From contig NZ_JADAQY010000001.1 of the NCBI RefSeq assembly GCF_015476335.1, forward strand, positions 2,099 through 66,098: 64,000 nucleotides of DNA, read 5' to 3'. Of the stretch, positions 17,294 through 26,781 are shown piece after piece (the stretch's first letter is position 1; each line of letters opens with the position of its first letter). A model generated the notes under the pieces. It ran no database searches. It was not told the DNA's origin and worked only from the letters and a program-made list of their open reading frames with translations. The stretch is from Rickettsia endosymbiont of Cardiosporidium cionae (lineage in GTDB: Bacteria; Pseudomonadota; Alphaproteobacteria; Rickettsiales; Rickettsiaceae). A program made the translations under genes and the position numbers.

Positions 17294-17437
17294 TAATTAT
17301 AAATAAATCCTTATATAGAATATGAAATCTCGTATGAGAAGTATAACTTAGATTTAGGTGGCTACTACGGCGTTATTTGCTTGACAGTATTATAAATTAA
17401 TGGTAGAAGTTTTACTTTGAATTTACGTATATATATA

Positions 17438-17845
17438 ATGACATATTATTCACCACTGCCCAGATATAACTATCCCATAGGGGTAGTTATATGTGCAGTT
17501 CTATTATTAGGAAATTTGCTATATTCAATAGTATTCATAGCTAAATCTAGATCAGTTATAAAAATTTTTAACTTAGGTAAAACAGAATATAATAATAAAA
17601 ATTATGATAAATCCATTAAATTGTTTCAATCAGTATTAGAGACAGCCCCAAATGCAGAGCAAGCTAAAATTGCAATGATAAAGTCATATTTTGCGATTGG
17701 TAAAAAGCATTCTTGTGAAATTGCTATAGAGTATTTAAAAAATATAGAGCTTCGAGAATATCAGTGGAATGAAATAAATGATATAGTTCCAGTGCAATGT
17801 AAAAAATATCTTGTTAACCTTGTCAATAAAGAGAAGAACAAATAA
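17438..17845 (+). CDS. membrane-anchored TPR protein
   Basis: I prefer the ATG at 17438 (135 residues) over a TTG at 17417; neither has a good ribosome site. Residues 11-34 form one membrane helix (PIGVVICAVLLLGNLL...). They are followed by a TPR-like pair of helices (KTEYNNKNYDKSIKLFQSVL, then AEQAKIAMIKSYFAIG). The short tail is Lys-rich. The stop and the next gene's start share one base (TAATG), so the product is probably made together with the metalloprotease. Specific function is unknown. Confidence 0.65.
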   Translation: MTYYSPLPRYNYPIGVVICAVLLLGNLLYSIVFIAKSRSVIKIFNLGKTEYNNKNYDKSIKLFQSVLETAPNAEQAKIAMIKSYFAIGKKHSCEIAIEYLKNIELREYQWNEINDIVPVQCKKYLVNLVNKEKNK

Positions 17846-18414
17846 TGTTTATAGTAATACCAGGAAGAGTAATATCTTTGTTCACATTCCCTGGAATAAT
17901 AGTACACGAAATTGCACATAAATTTTTTTGTGATATACTAAATATACCTGTATATCAAGTGTGTTATTTCCAGAACTCTGATCCAGTTGGATACGTAATA
18001 CATGAACAACCTAAAAATATCAGAGACGCTTTTTTAATAAGCTTTGCTCCGTTAATAGTTAATTCGATCCTTTGTGTTTTGACTACATTTCCTGTGGTAT
18101 GTTTTTTATCTCTAAAGAGCCTTGGTTGGTTATACTATTCATATGACTTAATTCCTGCAATCCAGATTATAGCAGCATGGGTAGGAATATCCATAGGAAT
18201 GCATTCATTGCCTAGTAAGCAAGATATAAAAATATTCTTAACTTTCATAAAACAATTGCCCAGAGCTACCTTTGCATCTGTATTTCTAAAATTATTTGCT
18301 ATGTTATTTCAAGGAATCCAAATGTTAAGATTTTTTTGGATAGATTTATTTTATGCTATAATAATCAGTGTAATAGCGCCTGCTGTGTTTATGTGTTTTA
18401 TTAGTAATGCATAG
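17845..18414 (+). CDS. HExxH integral-membrane metalloprotease, M50/DUF3267-like
   Basis: 189 residues. An HEIAH motif (His21, Glu22, His25) lies in a hydrophobic N-terminal segment preceded by FPG, the arrangement seen in site-2-protease-like and DUF3267-type membrane zincins. At least four further hydrophobic helices follow. A third zinc ligand is not certain; the 'SFAPLIVNS' segment matches the region where related proteins carry 'GP.N'. ATG overlaps the upstream TPR gene's stop by one base. It could cleave a membrane substrate, perhaps one of its small membrane neighbours, but this is a guess. Confidence 0.65.
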   Translation: MFIVIPGRVISLFTFPGIIVHEIAHKFFCDILNIPVYQVCYFQNSDPVGYVIHEQPKNIRDAFLISFAPLIVNSILCVLTTFPVVCFLSLKSLGWLYYSYDLIPAIQIIAAWVGISIGMHSLPSKQDIKIFLTFIKQLPRATFASVFLKLFAMLFQGIQMLRFFWIDLFYAIIISVIAPAVFMCFISNA

Positions 18415-18841
18415 AAATAAATTCTATTAAGTAATCTTAAGTAATCTTTCACATTCTTTACTATATTCTACATGTAGTGCTGATGTACTACATATAGATT
18501 TATTAATATACTAATTGTAGATAAATATTTACAATAAGCAAGTGATAGAAATTTTAAGATATCTTTGTTTATAGCAGTTGGATGCTTTATAATATAGTTT
18601 TACATATAATGTAAAACTAGTAATATGATCAATAGTGATTAAGAAGTTATATTAACTACACTATATTATCAAGGAATGATATAGTGTATAACAATTCTAT
18701 TAATAGTAAAGGTTTAATAGAAATAAAGGCAATCTGCTATTGAACTATTTTTTAGTAAGAACTAAGTTAACATATAACTGCTCACAATAGTATGTGTGAT
18801 TAAATAACTAAGGTTTATGCCATATGGTATAATACAGACTT
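18415..18841. other. non-coding gap between convergent gene groups
   Basis: No gene seen. It contains two inverted repeats, 18472-18493 (ATGTAGT, 8-nt loop, ACTACAT) and 18658-18687 (ACACTATAT with imperfect inner pairing, then ATATAGTGT). It lies between the + strand accessory locus and the - strand skp gene, where transcription from both sides must end. Neither stem has a clear T tract. Confidence 0.5.
18658..18687. terminator. possible bidirectional terminator hairpin
   Basis: Nine-bp perfect outer stem ACACTATAT/ATATAGTGT, extended by inner weak pairs to a 6-nt loop. It is placed between converging genes. There is no U-run on either side, so the assignment as terminator is weak. Confidence 0.3.
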
Positions 18842-19384
18842 CTAGTCTGGGTCATCTAGTTCTATATTTTGGCTATTAATTATATTTATAACTTCCTCTG
18901 TAATATCCATTCTTTTATCAAAAAATAACACGTTACCGCTTGGTAATACAATATTGAATCTATGAGTATTAGATATTTCATAAATTACATCTAGTACAAT
19001 TTTATATATTTTATTAAATGCTTTATTATAAAATTCATTTAAGGATAGTTTCCTGTCTTGAATTTTTTTTTGTTCAATATGATTTTTTTTGTTGAATTCT
19101 GATAATTTTTCATTAAATGCTGAAGCACTCAAAGTATCACGCTGTTTATAGAGTTTATCCTCAATTTGTAATATTCTAGCTTTAGATTGGTAAATATCAT
19201 TTTGTATTATTTCATGCAATTTAGCAGTTTTTTTATGCAGCAATTTTATTATATTTGAATTTTCTATAATTGCTTCTATATCTACAACTGCAATGCTATG
19301 TACCTCAAACTTCGAAGCAACAGCACTAACTATTATACAACTTAATATTATATTTATAAAAAAATATAACCTAATTATTACCAT
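18842..19384 (-). CDS. skp: periplasmic chaperone Skp/OmpH family
   Basis: 180 residues. An N-terminal hydrophobic signal (residues 4-22, ending near AVA-S) is followed by the OmpH pattern: short beta stretch 'HSIAVVDIEAII', a long charged helical hairpin (residues 45-135), and a closing strand 'FNIVLPSGNVLFFD'. Skp holds unfolded outer-membrane proteins in the periplasm and hands them to BamA. Here the gene is not next to bamA (60.4 kb), unlike many Proteobacteria. It ends the - strand run sco1-skp, 59 bp after sco1. Confidence 0.8.
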   Translation of the reverse strand: MVIIRLYFFINIILSCIIVSAVASKFEVHSIAVVDIEAIIENSNIIKLLHKKTAKLHEIIQNDIYQSKARILQIEDKLYKQRDTLSASAFNEKLSEFNKKNHIEQKKIQDRKLSLNEFYNKAFNKIYKIVLDVIYEISNTHRFNIVLPSGNVLFFDKRMDITEEVINIINSQNIELDDPD

Positions 19385-19443
19385 ATAGTTAATTAATAAA
19401 AGTCAATTTTATTCTCTAAAAATAATACTCATCTAATTAATAA

Positions 19444-20067
19444 TTATTTATTTAAACGAATAAAATCTACTATATCCTCTTTGGTACTACCATAGTAAAA
19501 ATACTTAATGTATTTTGCATTTTTATCTAATACGTAAACAAAAGAACTATGATCTACCATATAGTTTTTACTACTATTTGTACTATTTATATCCTGAACT
19601 TTAGCGTAATAGACTTTGAACATATTGGATACTTCTTTAATTTTATCTTCTGTACCAGTGAGCCCTATAAAATCTGTATTATAATGTCCTAAGTATTCTT
19701 TGAGGGCAGATGTAGTATCTCTTGCAGGGTCGACTGTAACAAATACAGTATTTATGTCTATATTATATTTTTTTAAAGTGTTAACTACGGATACTAATTT
19801 ATTTAACGAAGTAGGACATATATCAGGACAATATGTGAAACCGAAATAAACCAAGCTTACTTTTCCTTTCAGATGATCTGTAGAAAACTGATTTCCATTA
19901 AAATCTGTTAATGTAAAAATTCCTCCTATTAATTCTTCATCTTCTTGTATAGAAGAACCTTCGCCTACCATAGGTTTTTTGGTAAGCTCTGTACACATCA
20001 ATATAGTCAGTGCTATAACCGAGACTACTAGGCTGATTATTAGAATAGTTTTAGTAGCTTTACTCAT
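19444..20067 (-). CDS. SCO1/SenC copper chaperone for cytochrome oxidase
   Basis: 207 residues with one N-terminal membrane anchor (residues 6-25) and a thioredoxin-like domain. The copper-binding CxxxC is at Cys80 and Cys84 (YCPDICP) and the distal His is His173 (VDHSS). These are the complete SCO ligand set. The protein delivers copper to the CuA site of cytochrome c oxidase, so the organism respires aerobically. It lies between dapA and skp on the same strand; no functional link is evident. Confidence 0.92.
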   Translation of the reverse strand: MSKATKTILIISLVVSVIALTILMCTELTKKPMVGEGSSIQEDEELIGGIFTLTDFNGNQFSTDHLKGKVSLVYFGFTYCPDICPTSLNKLVSVVNTLKKYNIDINTVFVTVDPARDTTSALKEYLGHYNTDFIGLTGTEDKIKEVSNMFKVYYAKVQDINSTNSSKNYMVDHSSFVYVLDKNAKYIKYFYYGSTKEDIVDFIRLNK

Positions 20068-20224
20068 AACTTTTTTAAAGAATCGTCAATTATAGACACT
20101 CACACTAACTAATATATTAAAATATCTTTAGTTATATCCCAGGGAAGTCTATATTAGTATAGTTATGCTGTCAAGTAGTTATTGAGCATGGATGTATGAG
20201 TTAATAATCAATGTATATAAAAAG

Positions 20225-21142
20225 CTACCATTGGTTAGTAAGTATATTTTGAATGTTAGATTCTTTATTTTTTAATTTTTTGAATGCTATTAAAATTTTA
20301 TTTTGGTTATTTATTGAGGCAGTTACTAAAGGCAGTCTGACATCTATATTAGATAATTGGTATAAAGATGCAAGATATTTGATGCCTACAGGGTTAGGTT
20401 CAGTGAGTAGTGCATCATATAACTCCATTAAATTTTGTTGAATTTTAAGAGCAATATCATTAGATTGTGTTTTAATGCACTCATAAAGAGTTTTACATAA
20501 TTTTGGTTTAACATTAGATAATACAGAAACACATCCAGATCCTCCATTAACAGTGTGAGCTAAAATTTGTACTTCATTAGCTGTTAACATGTAAAATTCT
20601 TTATTATGTTCTGATAATAGTTGCTTTATACGTAAGGGTCTAGTTGTATTATCACTAGCATCTTTAATTGCTAGTACCCGTTCTAACTTTGATAGCTGTA
20701 CTATTGTAGCGTCATCTATATCAACACCAGTGCGTTGTGGATGATTATATATCATAATTGGCAAGTTAGTATTATCATGTATATTTTGAAAATGTTCTAA
20801 GATTCCTTTTGGAGAGGGTCTAGTGTAATATGGGACGGTGCACATTAGAGCATCTATAGGCAAGTCAGATAGTTTTTTAGTTATGATTACTGATTGATGT
20901 GTAGAAGCGGAGCTTACAGTAGGAATAATTCGTATTTTGTTTCTGCAGATATTAATTGTTTGATTTATTAATTCTAAATATTCATCAATATTTAAGCTGT
21001 TCCCTTCACCTGTAGAACCACCTACAACTATAGAAGTAATTTCAGCTTCTATTTGCAAATTGATTATTTTTTTTAAGGATGTGTAGTCTATAACTTCGCC
21101 AGCAAATGGTGTGATCAAAGCTGTAATTAAACCTTTAAACAT
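20225..21142 (-). CDS. dapA: 4-hydroxy-tetrahydrodipicolinate synthase
   Basis: 305 residues, normal length. It condenses pyruvate with aspartate semialdehyde in the diaminopimelate/lysine pathway. The Schiff-base lysine is Lys160 (AIKDAS), the GGSTGE loop is at 41-46, and the catalytic Tyr is Tyr132 (IYNHP). With lysC at 52.5 kb it indicates the cell makes diaminopimelate for peptidoglycan, as the slt gene also suggests. Confidence 0.95.
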   Translation of the reverse strand: MFKGLITALITPFAGEVIDYTSLKKIINLQIEAEITSIVVGGSTGEGNSLNIDEYLELINQTINICRNKIRIIPTVSSASTHQSVIITKKLSDLPIDALMCTVPYYTRPSPKGILEHFQNIHDNTNLPIMIYNHPQRTGVDIDDATIVQLSKLERVLAIKDASDNTTRPLRIKQLLSEHNKEFYMLTANEVQILAHTVNGGSGCVSVLSNVKPKLCKTLYECIKTQSNDIALKIQQNLMELYDALLTEPNPVGIKYLASLYQLSNIDVRLPLVTASINNQNKILIAFKKLKNKESNIQNILTNQW

Positions 21143-21267
21143 TTAGTTTTAAGCAATCAAAATTATTATTAATATTATTTTTTATTAAAATTATATGTTA
21201 TAGGACAATATTACGATATAACAACACACTTTATTAATTCAATAAATATAAATCATGATAAGTAGAT

Positions 21268-21483
21268 TTAATATCTATGTATAACTCTACCCTTGCTAAG
21301 GTCATACAGAGTCATCTCTAGCTTTACTTTATCTCCTACAAGAATTCGTATACGATTTTTTCTAATTTTACCAGAAGTATGAGCAATGATTTGGTGATCA
21401 TTTTCAAGTTTTACCTTAAACGTGGCATTAGGTAACAGTTCAAGTATTGTTCCATCACACTGTATTATATCTTCTTTTGTCAT
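21268..21483 (-). CDS. infA: translation initiation factor IF-1
   Basis: 71 residues, one S1/OB-fold domain covering the whole protein. The conserved '[17 protein letters not shown]', '[14 protein letters not shown]' and '[19 protein letters not shown]' blocks are all visible. It binds the 30S A site with IF-2 and IF-3 during initiation. Located 98 bp after secD on the same strand. Confidence 0.96.
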   Translation of the reverse strand: MTKEDIIQCDGTILELLPNATFKVKLENDHQIIAHTSGKIRKNRIRILVGDKVKLEMTLYDLSKGRVIHRY

Positions 21484-21581
21484 TAATTTTCTTTTAAAAT
21501 AAACCTTTATTTAATAAAAATAGCAATAATATGCTGTAATTACAACATATGGATATCTAGAAATCAAAATCAAGTCATTTT

Positions 21582-23132
21582 TTATATTTTAATATTTTTA
21601 GGTTTAAAGATTTTTATATAGCTATCAATCAATAATTTATTTAGTATTAATGCAGTAAACATTGATGCTACTATCCCTATAGTTAATGTTACTGCAAATC
21701 CTTTGATAGGCCCTATACCGTAGATATATAAAAGAGATGTAGCGATCACTGTAGTTATATTTGAATCTAAAATAGTTGATACAGCAGATTCGAAACCTAA
21801 TTTAATAGTATATGATACTGAATAATTATTTTTTAATTCTTCTTTAATCTTTTCATAAATTAATACATTTGCGTCTACTGCCATACCTATAGTAAGTATT
21901 ATCCCTGCTATTCCTGGGAGAGTTAATGTAATATGTAATATTGATAATAAAGCAAATATATATAGTATTGTAAAACTCAATGAAATACTTGCTAATACTC
22001 CAAATATTCTGTATACCCAGCAGATAAAAATCACTACTAAAATAAATCCTATTATTGCTGCTTTCACTCCAGATTTTATAGAATCAGAACCAAGACTTGG
22101 GCCTATAATTTTTTCTTGTATTGTATCGAATGAAGCAGGTAACGCTCCAGCTCTAATTAATAATGCTAGTTCATTGGCTGTATCTATTGTAAAATTGCCA
22201 GTTATTATTCCGTTACCATCTAAAATAGGTTGTTTTATACTAGGTGCACTTAATAATTTATTATCTAATAATATTGCTAATCTTTCTCCTACATGATTTG
22301 AAGTAACATCAGCAAATTTTTTTGCTCCCTTGCTGTTAAATGAAAAGCTTACCACTGGTGTATTATATTGATCAAATGTTAGTTGTGCATTATTTAAATC
22401 TTTACCACTTACGATAATTTGTTTTTTGATTACTAGTTTTTCTGAATTATTTAAGCCAGTGACAATTTTTAAGTTATCTAGCAACAGTGAATTTTCAATT
22501 GATGTTATAGTAGTTTTTTCATCTACTATGTGAAAGGTTAATCTTGCTGTTTTTCCTAATAACTTTTTTAATTGTTCAGAATCATTTATACCTGGTACTT
22601 GAATTATAATATTATCGTTACCATGTTTTTGTATATTAGTTTCTTTTGTTCCTGCATAATCAATTCTCATCCTTATAATTTCAATCGATTGTTCTATTAA
22701 TTGTTCCTTCAATACTTTAATATACCCAGTATTATAATATAATGTTATATCGTTACCATTTATATTAATTGAGATATGATTACTATGAGTATTTATAATG
22801 TTTTTTATTATTGAGTAATCTGAAATATTTTTTAACCTAAATGTAATGTTTGCGTCTGAACTTTTTAAATCTAAATACTTAATTTTATTTTTTCTAAGAG
22901 AGTATTTTATATCTTCCATCAAAGACTGATAAGACTCCTGTAAATAGCTATTAAAGTTAATTTTCAAAATTATTTCCATACCTCCACTTAAATCCAGCCC
23001 CAATACCATTTTATTCGAAGAAGGTAACCAGTTTGAGTTTTTACTACTTAGAAAATTTGGTAAAACGCATATAATTGATAAGATACTTAATAACAGGCTA
23101 GATGCTAATTGTATTTTAGATATTTTATACAT
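21582..23132 (-). CDS. secD: protein translocase subunit SecD
   Basis: 516 residues. One N-terminal membrane helix is followed by the 'GLDLSGG' motif (near residue 48), the large periplasmic P1 region with the 'IRMRIDYAGTKE' signature, and five C-terminal helices with the 'GMAVDANVLIYEKIKEE' motif. SecDF uses the proton gradient to pull proteins through SecYEG. The gene follows yajC, the usual order, but secF is not next: infA follows directly. Confidence 0.94.
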   Translation of the reverse strand: MYKISKIQLASSLLLSILSIICVLPNFLSSKNSNWLPSSNKMVLGLDLSGGMEIILKINFNSYLQESYQSLMEDIKYSLRKNKIKYLDLKSSDANITFRLKNISDYSIIKNIINTHSNHISININGNDITLYYNTGYIKVLKEQLIEQSIEIIRMRIDYAGTKETNIQKHGNDNIIIQVPGINDSEQLKKLLGKTARLTFHIVDEKTTITSIENSLLLDNLKIVTGLNNSEKLVIKKQIIVSGKDLNNAQLTFDQYNTPVVSFSFNSKGAKKFADVTSNHVGERLAILLDNKLLSAPSIKQPILDGNGIITGNFTIDTANELALLIRAGALPASFDTIQEKIIGPSLGSDSIKSGVKAAIIGFILVVIFICWVYRIFGVLASISLSFTILYIFALLSILHITLTLPGIAGIILTIGMAVDANVLIYEKIKEELKNNYSVSYTIKLGFESAVSTILDSNITTVIATSLLYIYGIGPIKGFAVTLTIGIVASMFTALILNKLLIDSYIKIFKPKNIKI

Positions 23133-23274
23133 TTAATTTATTTCAGTTAAATTCTTAGCACCATGAAGTCTATTGCTATCGCTATCTCTCAATAAAATCA
23201 CGAACACCGGCATGCTCATTACTTTGCTATATCAGATATCATATACTAATTTATATATATTTATATGCATGTAA

Positions 23275-23712
23275 TTAATTTTTTTTATTTTTTTTTTCTG
23301 TTACAGGAGTTGAGGAATTATTTTTATTTACTACTGATAATATATTAGATTTTAAGATCTTAATTTCTACATCCTTGGATATTTCTATAAATACAAAGTC
23401 GTCTATATCATTAATTTTGCTAATAGAACCAAATAAACCTGAACTTGTCAACACTTCTTCACCTTTTTTGAGATTTTTAATCATTGCTTCCTGTTGTTTT
23501 TTTCTTTTATTTTGTGGAACAATCAGGAAAAAATAAAATACTAACACTATAAGTATCATAGGTACAAATTGTCCTATATTACTTAATATCCCCCCTGTGG
23601 TTGTTGAACTTCCTACTGAAGAAGCCGTTTCTGTAATAGCAGCAGTAGTTTCATTGACTGTTTCTAGAGGTATTGTATCTTCAGCGTATATTGTGTTAAT
23701 TATTTTATCCAT
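23275..23712 (-). CDS. yajC: Sec translocon accessory protein YajC
   Basis: 145 residues, longer than the usual 90-115 because of a Thr/Ser/Glu-rich N-terminus of about 45 residues before the membrane helix (FVPMILIVLVFYFFLIVPQ). Conserved 'PQNKRKKQQEAMIKNLKKGEEVLTSSGLFG' follows, here split over helix and beta domain. It associates with SecDF. A Lys/Asn-rich tail ends the protein. An internal start nearer the membrane helix is possible. It lies 142 bp upstream of secD. Confidence 0.9.
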   Translation of the reverse strand: MDKIINTIYAEDTIPLETVNETTAAITETASSVGSSTTTGGILSNIGQFVPMILIVLVFYFFLIVPQNKRKKQQEAMIKNLKKGEEVLTSSGLFGSISKINDIDDFVFIEISKDVEIKILKSNILSVVNKNNSSTPVTEKKNKKN

Positions 23713-23911
23713 ATTCTTTGACTATTAATTTAATATTTATTTAATTTTTAATTGTGATAAAAATCATATGTTTACCACTCTGGTTTATTTTAGTTGTTTA
23801 GTAATATTTGTTAATAATATTTATAAATCAAGAAGCAAAATTCTAAACATTTTATAATGAAAAGTCAATAATAACAATATCAATATCTGATTACTGACCT
23901 ATTTTATTCAG

Positions 23912-25678
23912 TTACTTTGACTTTAATGATTTATCGAATAATCTTTTATATTCTAGATTATTTACTATTAATTCTTCATGGGAACCTTGAGCAACTAATC
24001 TTCCTGACTTTATAAGCATTATTTGATCTACTATATGTATTATACTTAATAATCTATGATTAATTATTATAGTAGTTTTACCTTTTCTTAACTTCATTAT
24101 TGAATCCAATATAGTTCTTTCAGCTTCAATATCTAAGGCATTTGTAGATTCATCCATTATCAATATTGGAGCGTTACGTAATAATGATCTGGCAATCGCT
24201 ATTCTTTGTTTTTGGCCACCTGATAGTTTAAATCCTTTATTACCTACCAAATTATTATTATGGTCAGTTTTAGTATTGTCAAGAAATTCATAAACATGAG
24301 CGTATTTTGCTACTCGTATAATCTCATTATAGTTTTTATTGGATTGTCCATAAGTTATATTATTGATTATAGAATCATCTAGCAATATACTTTCTTGTGT
24401 AAGTAGATCTATCTGACTACGTATACTTTTTAGTGATACTGATTGTATATTATATCCTCCAAGTAGTATTTCTCCATCATTTACATCATAGAATCTTAGT
24501 AGAAGATTTGATATTGATGTTTTACCACTCCCGGATTTGCCAGATATTGCGTATACTTTACCAGGATAAAATGTTAAATCTAGATTATTTATAATATTTT
24601 TTTTGCCTACCATAAATGATACATTCAAGAATTTAATAACAGCATTATCTAATTTTATGTCTATGGCACCAATTTTATCTTGTATTAAGGTTTTACTATC
24701 TAGAATTTTAAAAATTCTATTTGAAGCAGCAATTGCTTCTTGTAAGCTCATGTTTAGTGATAATAAAGATTTAAAAGGTCTATATACTGATACTAATGCC
24801 GCTATGAATGATACTAAAGATCCTGCAGTTGTTTTGTTATCACTAATCATGATTCCTCCATATAACAATATTAGTGCTATTGTTATACCAAGAAGCATTT
24901 CCATAATAGGTGACGTTATTGATTCGAATTTTGCTGCTTTTTTATAAAAAAATAAAATCTCTTCTGAGATTTTTTGAGCTCTCCCTATTTCTAAAGATTC
25001 TGCTACAAATGATTTAATTAATTTAATTGAATAAAATGTTTCATCTAATTTTTTTGTATAATTGCTCAAAATTTCTTGTGTATTATCGGATATCTTCCTT
25101 AATTTCATTGCTAATTTATTTACTGGATAAATTGCGGCGGGAAATAATATTAGTACCATTATTGATAATTTAAATTCTAGATTAAACATCATAATAACCA
25201 ATAATAGTATTGTTAAAAAATGTTTACACCATAATATAAACATGTTGGATATAATACCACGTGTTAACATTATATCATTTGTGAATCCTGAGATTAGTTT
25301 GCCTGGTGAAGTATTGTGTATAAATTGTAGATCTGTGTATAATAAGTGACTATACATATCCATCTGAATTTTTGTAAGTATTTCTTGGCTAGTATATCTC
25401 ATCAGATATGTTTGAAAATACTCAGCTACAGCCTTAATTAGGTATAGTAGTAGCATTAGTGCTGGTATTAATGCTATATTTGGTAGATCACTATGTTTTG
25501 GCTGTAGTAGTTGATCTACAGCAGGTTGTACCAGCCTTACTACCATAGCTGCAGATACTGCTACAACTAACATTAGTAATATTGATATTAGTATATTTTT
25601 TTTATAAATTTTTCCATAATCATTAATTAACCTCTTTATTACTTGGATCCCTGTGTTGTATTGTTCCTTTAATTTCAT
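23912..25678 (-). CDS. ABC exporter, MsbA/lipid-type half transporter
   Basis: 588 residues. Six membrane helices (about residues 20-320) are fused to an ATPase domain with Walker A GKSGSGKTS, signature LSGGQKQR, Walker B ILIMDES and an H-loop (INHRL). This is a complete half transporter that works as a dimer. Length and the 'QEILTKIQMDMYSHLL' coupling region fit the MsbA branch that flips lipid A core across the inner membrane, consistent with lpxB and the LptF/G permease in this window. Related rickettsial exporters of other substrates cannot be excluded. Confidence 0.85.
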   Translation of the reverse strand: MKLKEQYNTGIQVIKRLINDYGKIYKKNILISILLMLVVAVSAAMVVRLVQPAVDQLLQPKHSDLPNIALIPALMLLLYLIKAVAEYFQTYLMRYTSQEILTKIQMDMYSHLLYTDLQFIHNTSPGKLISGFTNDIMLTRGIISNMFILWCKHFLTILLLVIMMFNLEFKLSIMVLILFPAAIYPVNKLAMKLRKISDNTQEILSNYTKKLDETFYSIKLIKSFVAESLEIGRAQKISEEILFFYKKAAKFESITSPIMEMLLGITIALILLYGGIMISDNKTTAGSLVSFIAALVSVYRPFKSLLSLNMSLQEAIAASNRIFKILDSKTLIQDKIGAIDIKLDNAVIKFLNVSFMVGKKNIINNLDLTFYPGKVYAISGKSGSGKTSISNLLLRFYDVNDGEILLGGYNIQSVSLKSIRSQIDLLTQESILLDDSIINNITYGQSNKNYNEIIRVAKYAHVYEFLDNTKTDHNNNLVGNKGFKLSGGQKQRIAIARSLLRNAPILIMDESTNALDIEAERTILDSIMKLRKGKTTIIINHRLLSIIHIVDQIMLIKSGRLVAQGSHEELIVNNLEYKRLFDKSLKSK

Positions 25679-25824
25679 ATCCTACAGTTTTCTGTTTAAT
25701 TGCTAATTTTAGGTCGATGCAAATGTTAAAGTATTTTATCTTCTACTGATAATATATCATATCAGCAACGTCTCTAGAACAATCATATAAACTTGAGTGA
25801 ATGCTGACGATAGATAAATGATAA

Positions 25825-26286
25825 TCAATTCTTGGTAGTTAGAGAATATATTAGTTTCTCTAATATATTCTCCAAATTTATAGAAGATTGAGTGAAAACA
25901 AATTTATTGTTATTAGTCAAATTTATATTTGAACTTCCGATGTTAATATTGATATATTTATTTCCTAATACTCCGTTGGTTAATATAGAAGCCTGTGAGT
26001 CATTAGGTATTAAAACATCATTTTTTATGCATAAAGCCAATTCTACAGTGCCTAACATAGAATTAAGTATAATATTTTTTACATATCCAATTTTCACTCC
26101 AGAAATTTTTACATCACTATAAATTTTAATACCGTTAATATTTTGAAAATTTGCAGATAACTCATACCCATCTTGGTTATCATTTATCATATTACTATTT
26201 TTATAAAAAAATATGAAAGCTGCAACAGCTAATAACAATACGATCATCCCAACAATGACTTCAAATAGACTATATTTCATAAACAC
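25825..26286 (-). CDS. mlaD: MlaD-like MCE-domain phospholipid carrier
   Basis: 153 residues. An N-terminal membrane helix (residues 7-28) is followed by one MCE domain with 'ANFQNINGIKIYSDVKISGVKIGYVKNI', the family hallmark, and 'GVLGNKYININIG'. MlaD is the periplasmic hexamer of the MlaFEDB complex that moves phospholipids between the two membranes. No mlaE or mlaF partner is adjacent; they must be elsewhere. It is the first gene of the leftward run and faces away from uvrC. Confidence 0.88.
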   Translation of the reverse strand: MFMKYSLFEVIVGMIVLLLAVAAFIFFYKNSNMINDNQDGYELSANFQNINGIKIYSDVKISGVKIGYVKNIILNSMLGTVELALCIKNDVLIPNDSQASILTNGVLGNKYININIGSSNINLTNNNKFVFTQSSINLENILEKLIYSLTTKN

Positions 26287-26781
26287 ATTTTGTCATTTTT
26301 AACCATTCTAAATTAACTACTAAAGTTAGAGAACATTATTTTTAATTACGTATTTTAACATCAATAAAAATTCTTATGTATATTTTATTAATAACATCAT
26401 GAGAATCAATTTATAATGCGACTATTTTATTTATGTTAATCGAGTGGTTGGTAATCTTTGTATTAATAATTCAACAGCTCCATATGTAATTTTAAAAAAT
26501 AAAAAAATCAAAAACACTCTACAACTGAATACTATATAACAGATGTATAAATTAAGTCAAGCATATGTGGTAGAAGCATATGCTATTACCAAGATATTTA
26601 ATCTTAATATATCTAAAAATTATATTAAGGATTAACAAAATATTGTAATTATTTATAGTGCTGAAATTATTCAGCACTATTGGTTACGTTTAGATTAGTA
26701 TCATTTAAATGTGATATATTATAAATTTATGTTATTCTAGTGTTAGTGATATTTAAAGTTTAACTTAAAAAATTCTCTAGC
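26287..26781. other. divergent intergenic region mlaD/uvrC
   Basis: 495 bp without a gene. It must hold the promoters of both divergent genes. Its right half contains three successive inverted repeats (26560-26584, 26599-26634, 26655-26680), described separately. No tRNA cloverleaf was found. Confidence 0.5.
26560..26680. repeat. cluster of three stem-loops upstream of uvrC
   Basis: Hairpin 1: AGCATATG (26560-26567) pairs with CATATGCT (26577-26584). Hairpin 2: TAATCTTAATATA (26599-26611) pairs with TATATTAAGGATTA (26621-26634) apart from one bulged G. Hairpin 3: an 11-bp perfect stem, ATAGTGCTGAA (26655-26665), loop ATTA, TTCAGCACTAT (26670-26680). None is followed by a convincing T run. 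They may be transcript-end signals, a structured leader or palindromic elements. Confidence 0.6.

Noticed and set aside
17294-17416. TTGACA at 17381 as promoter of the TPR/protease genes
   Set aside because: No -10-like hexamer lies at 16-18 bp; the sequence there is TAGAAG.
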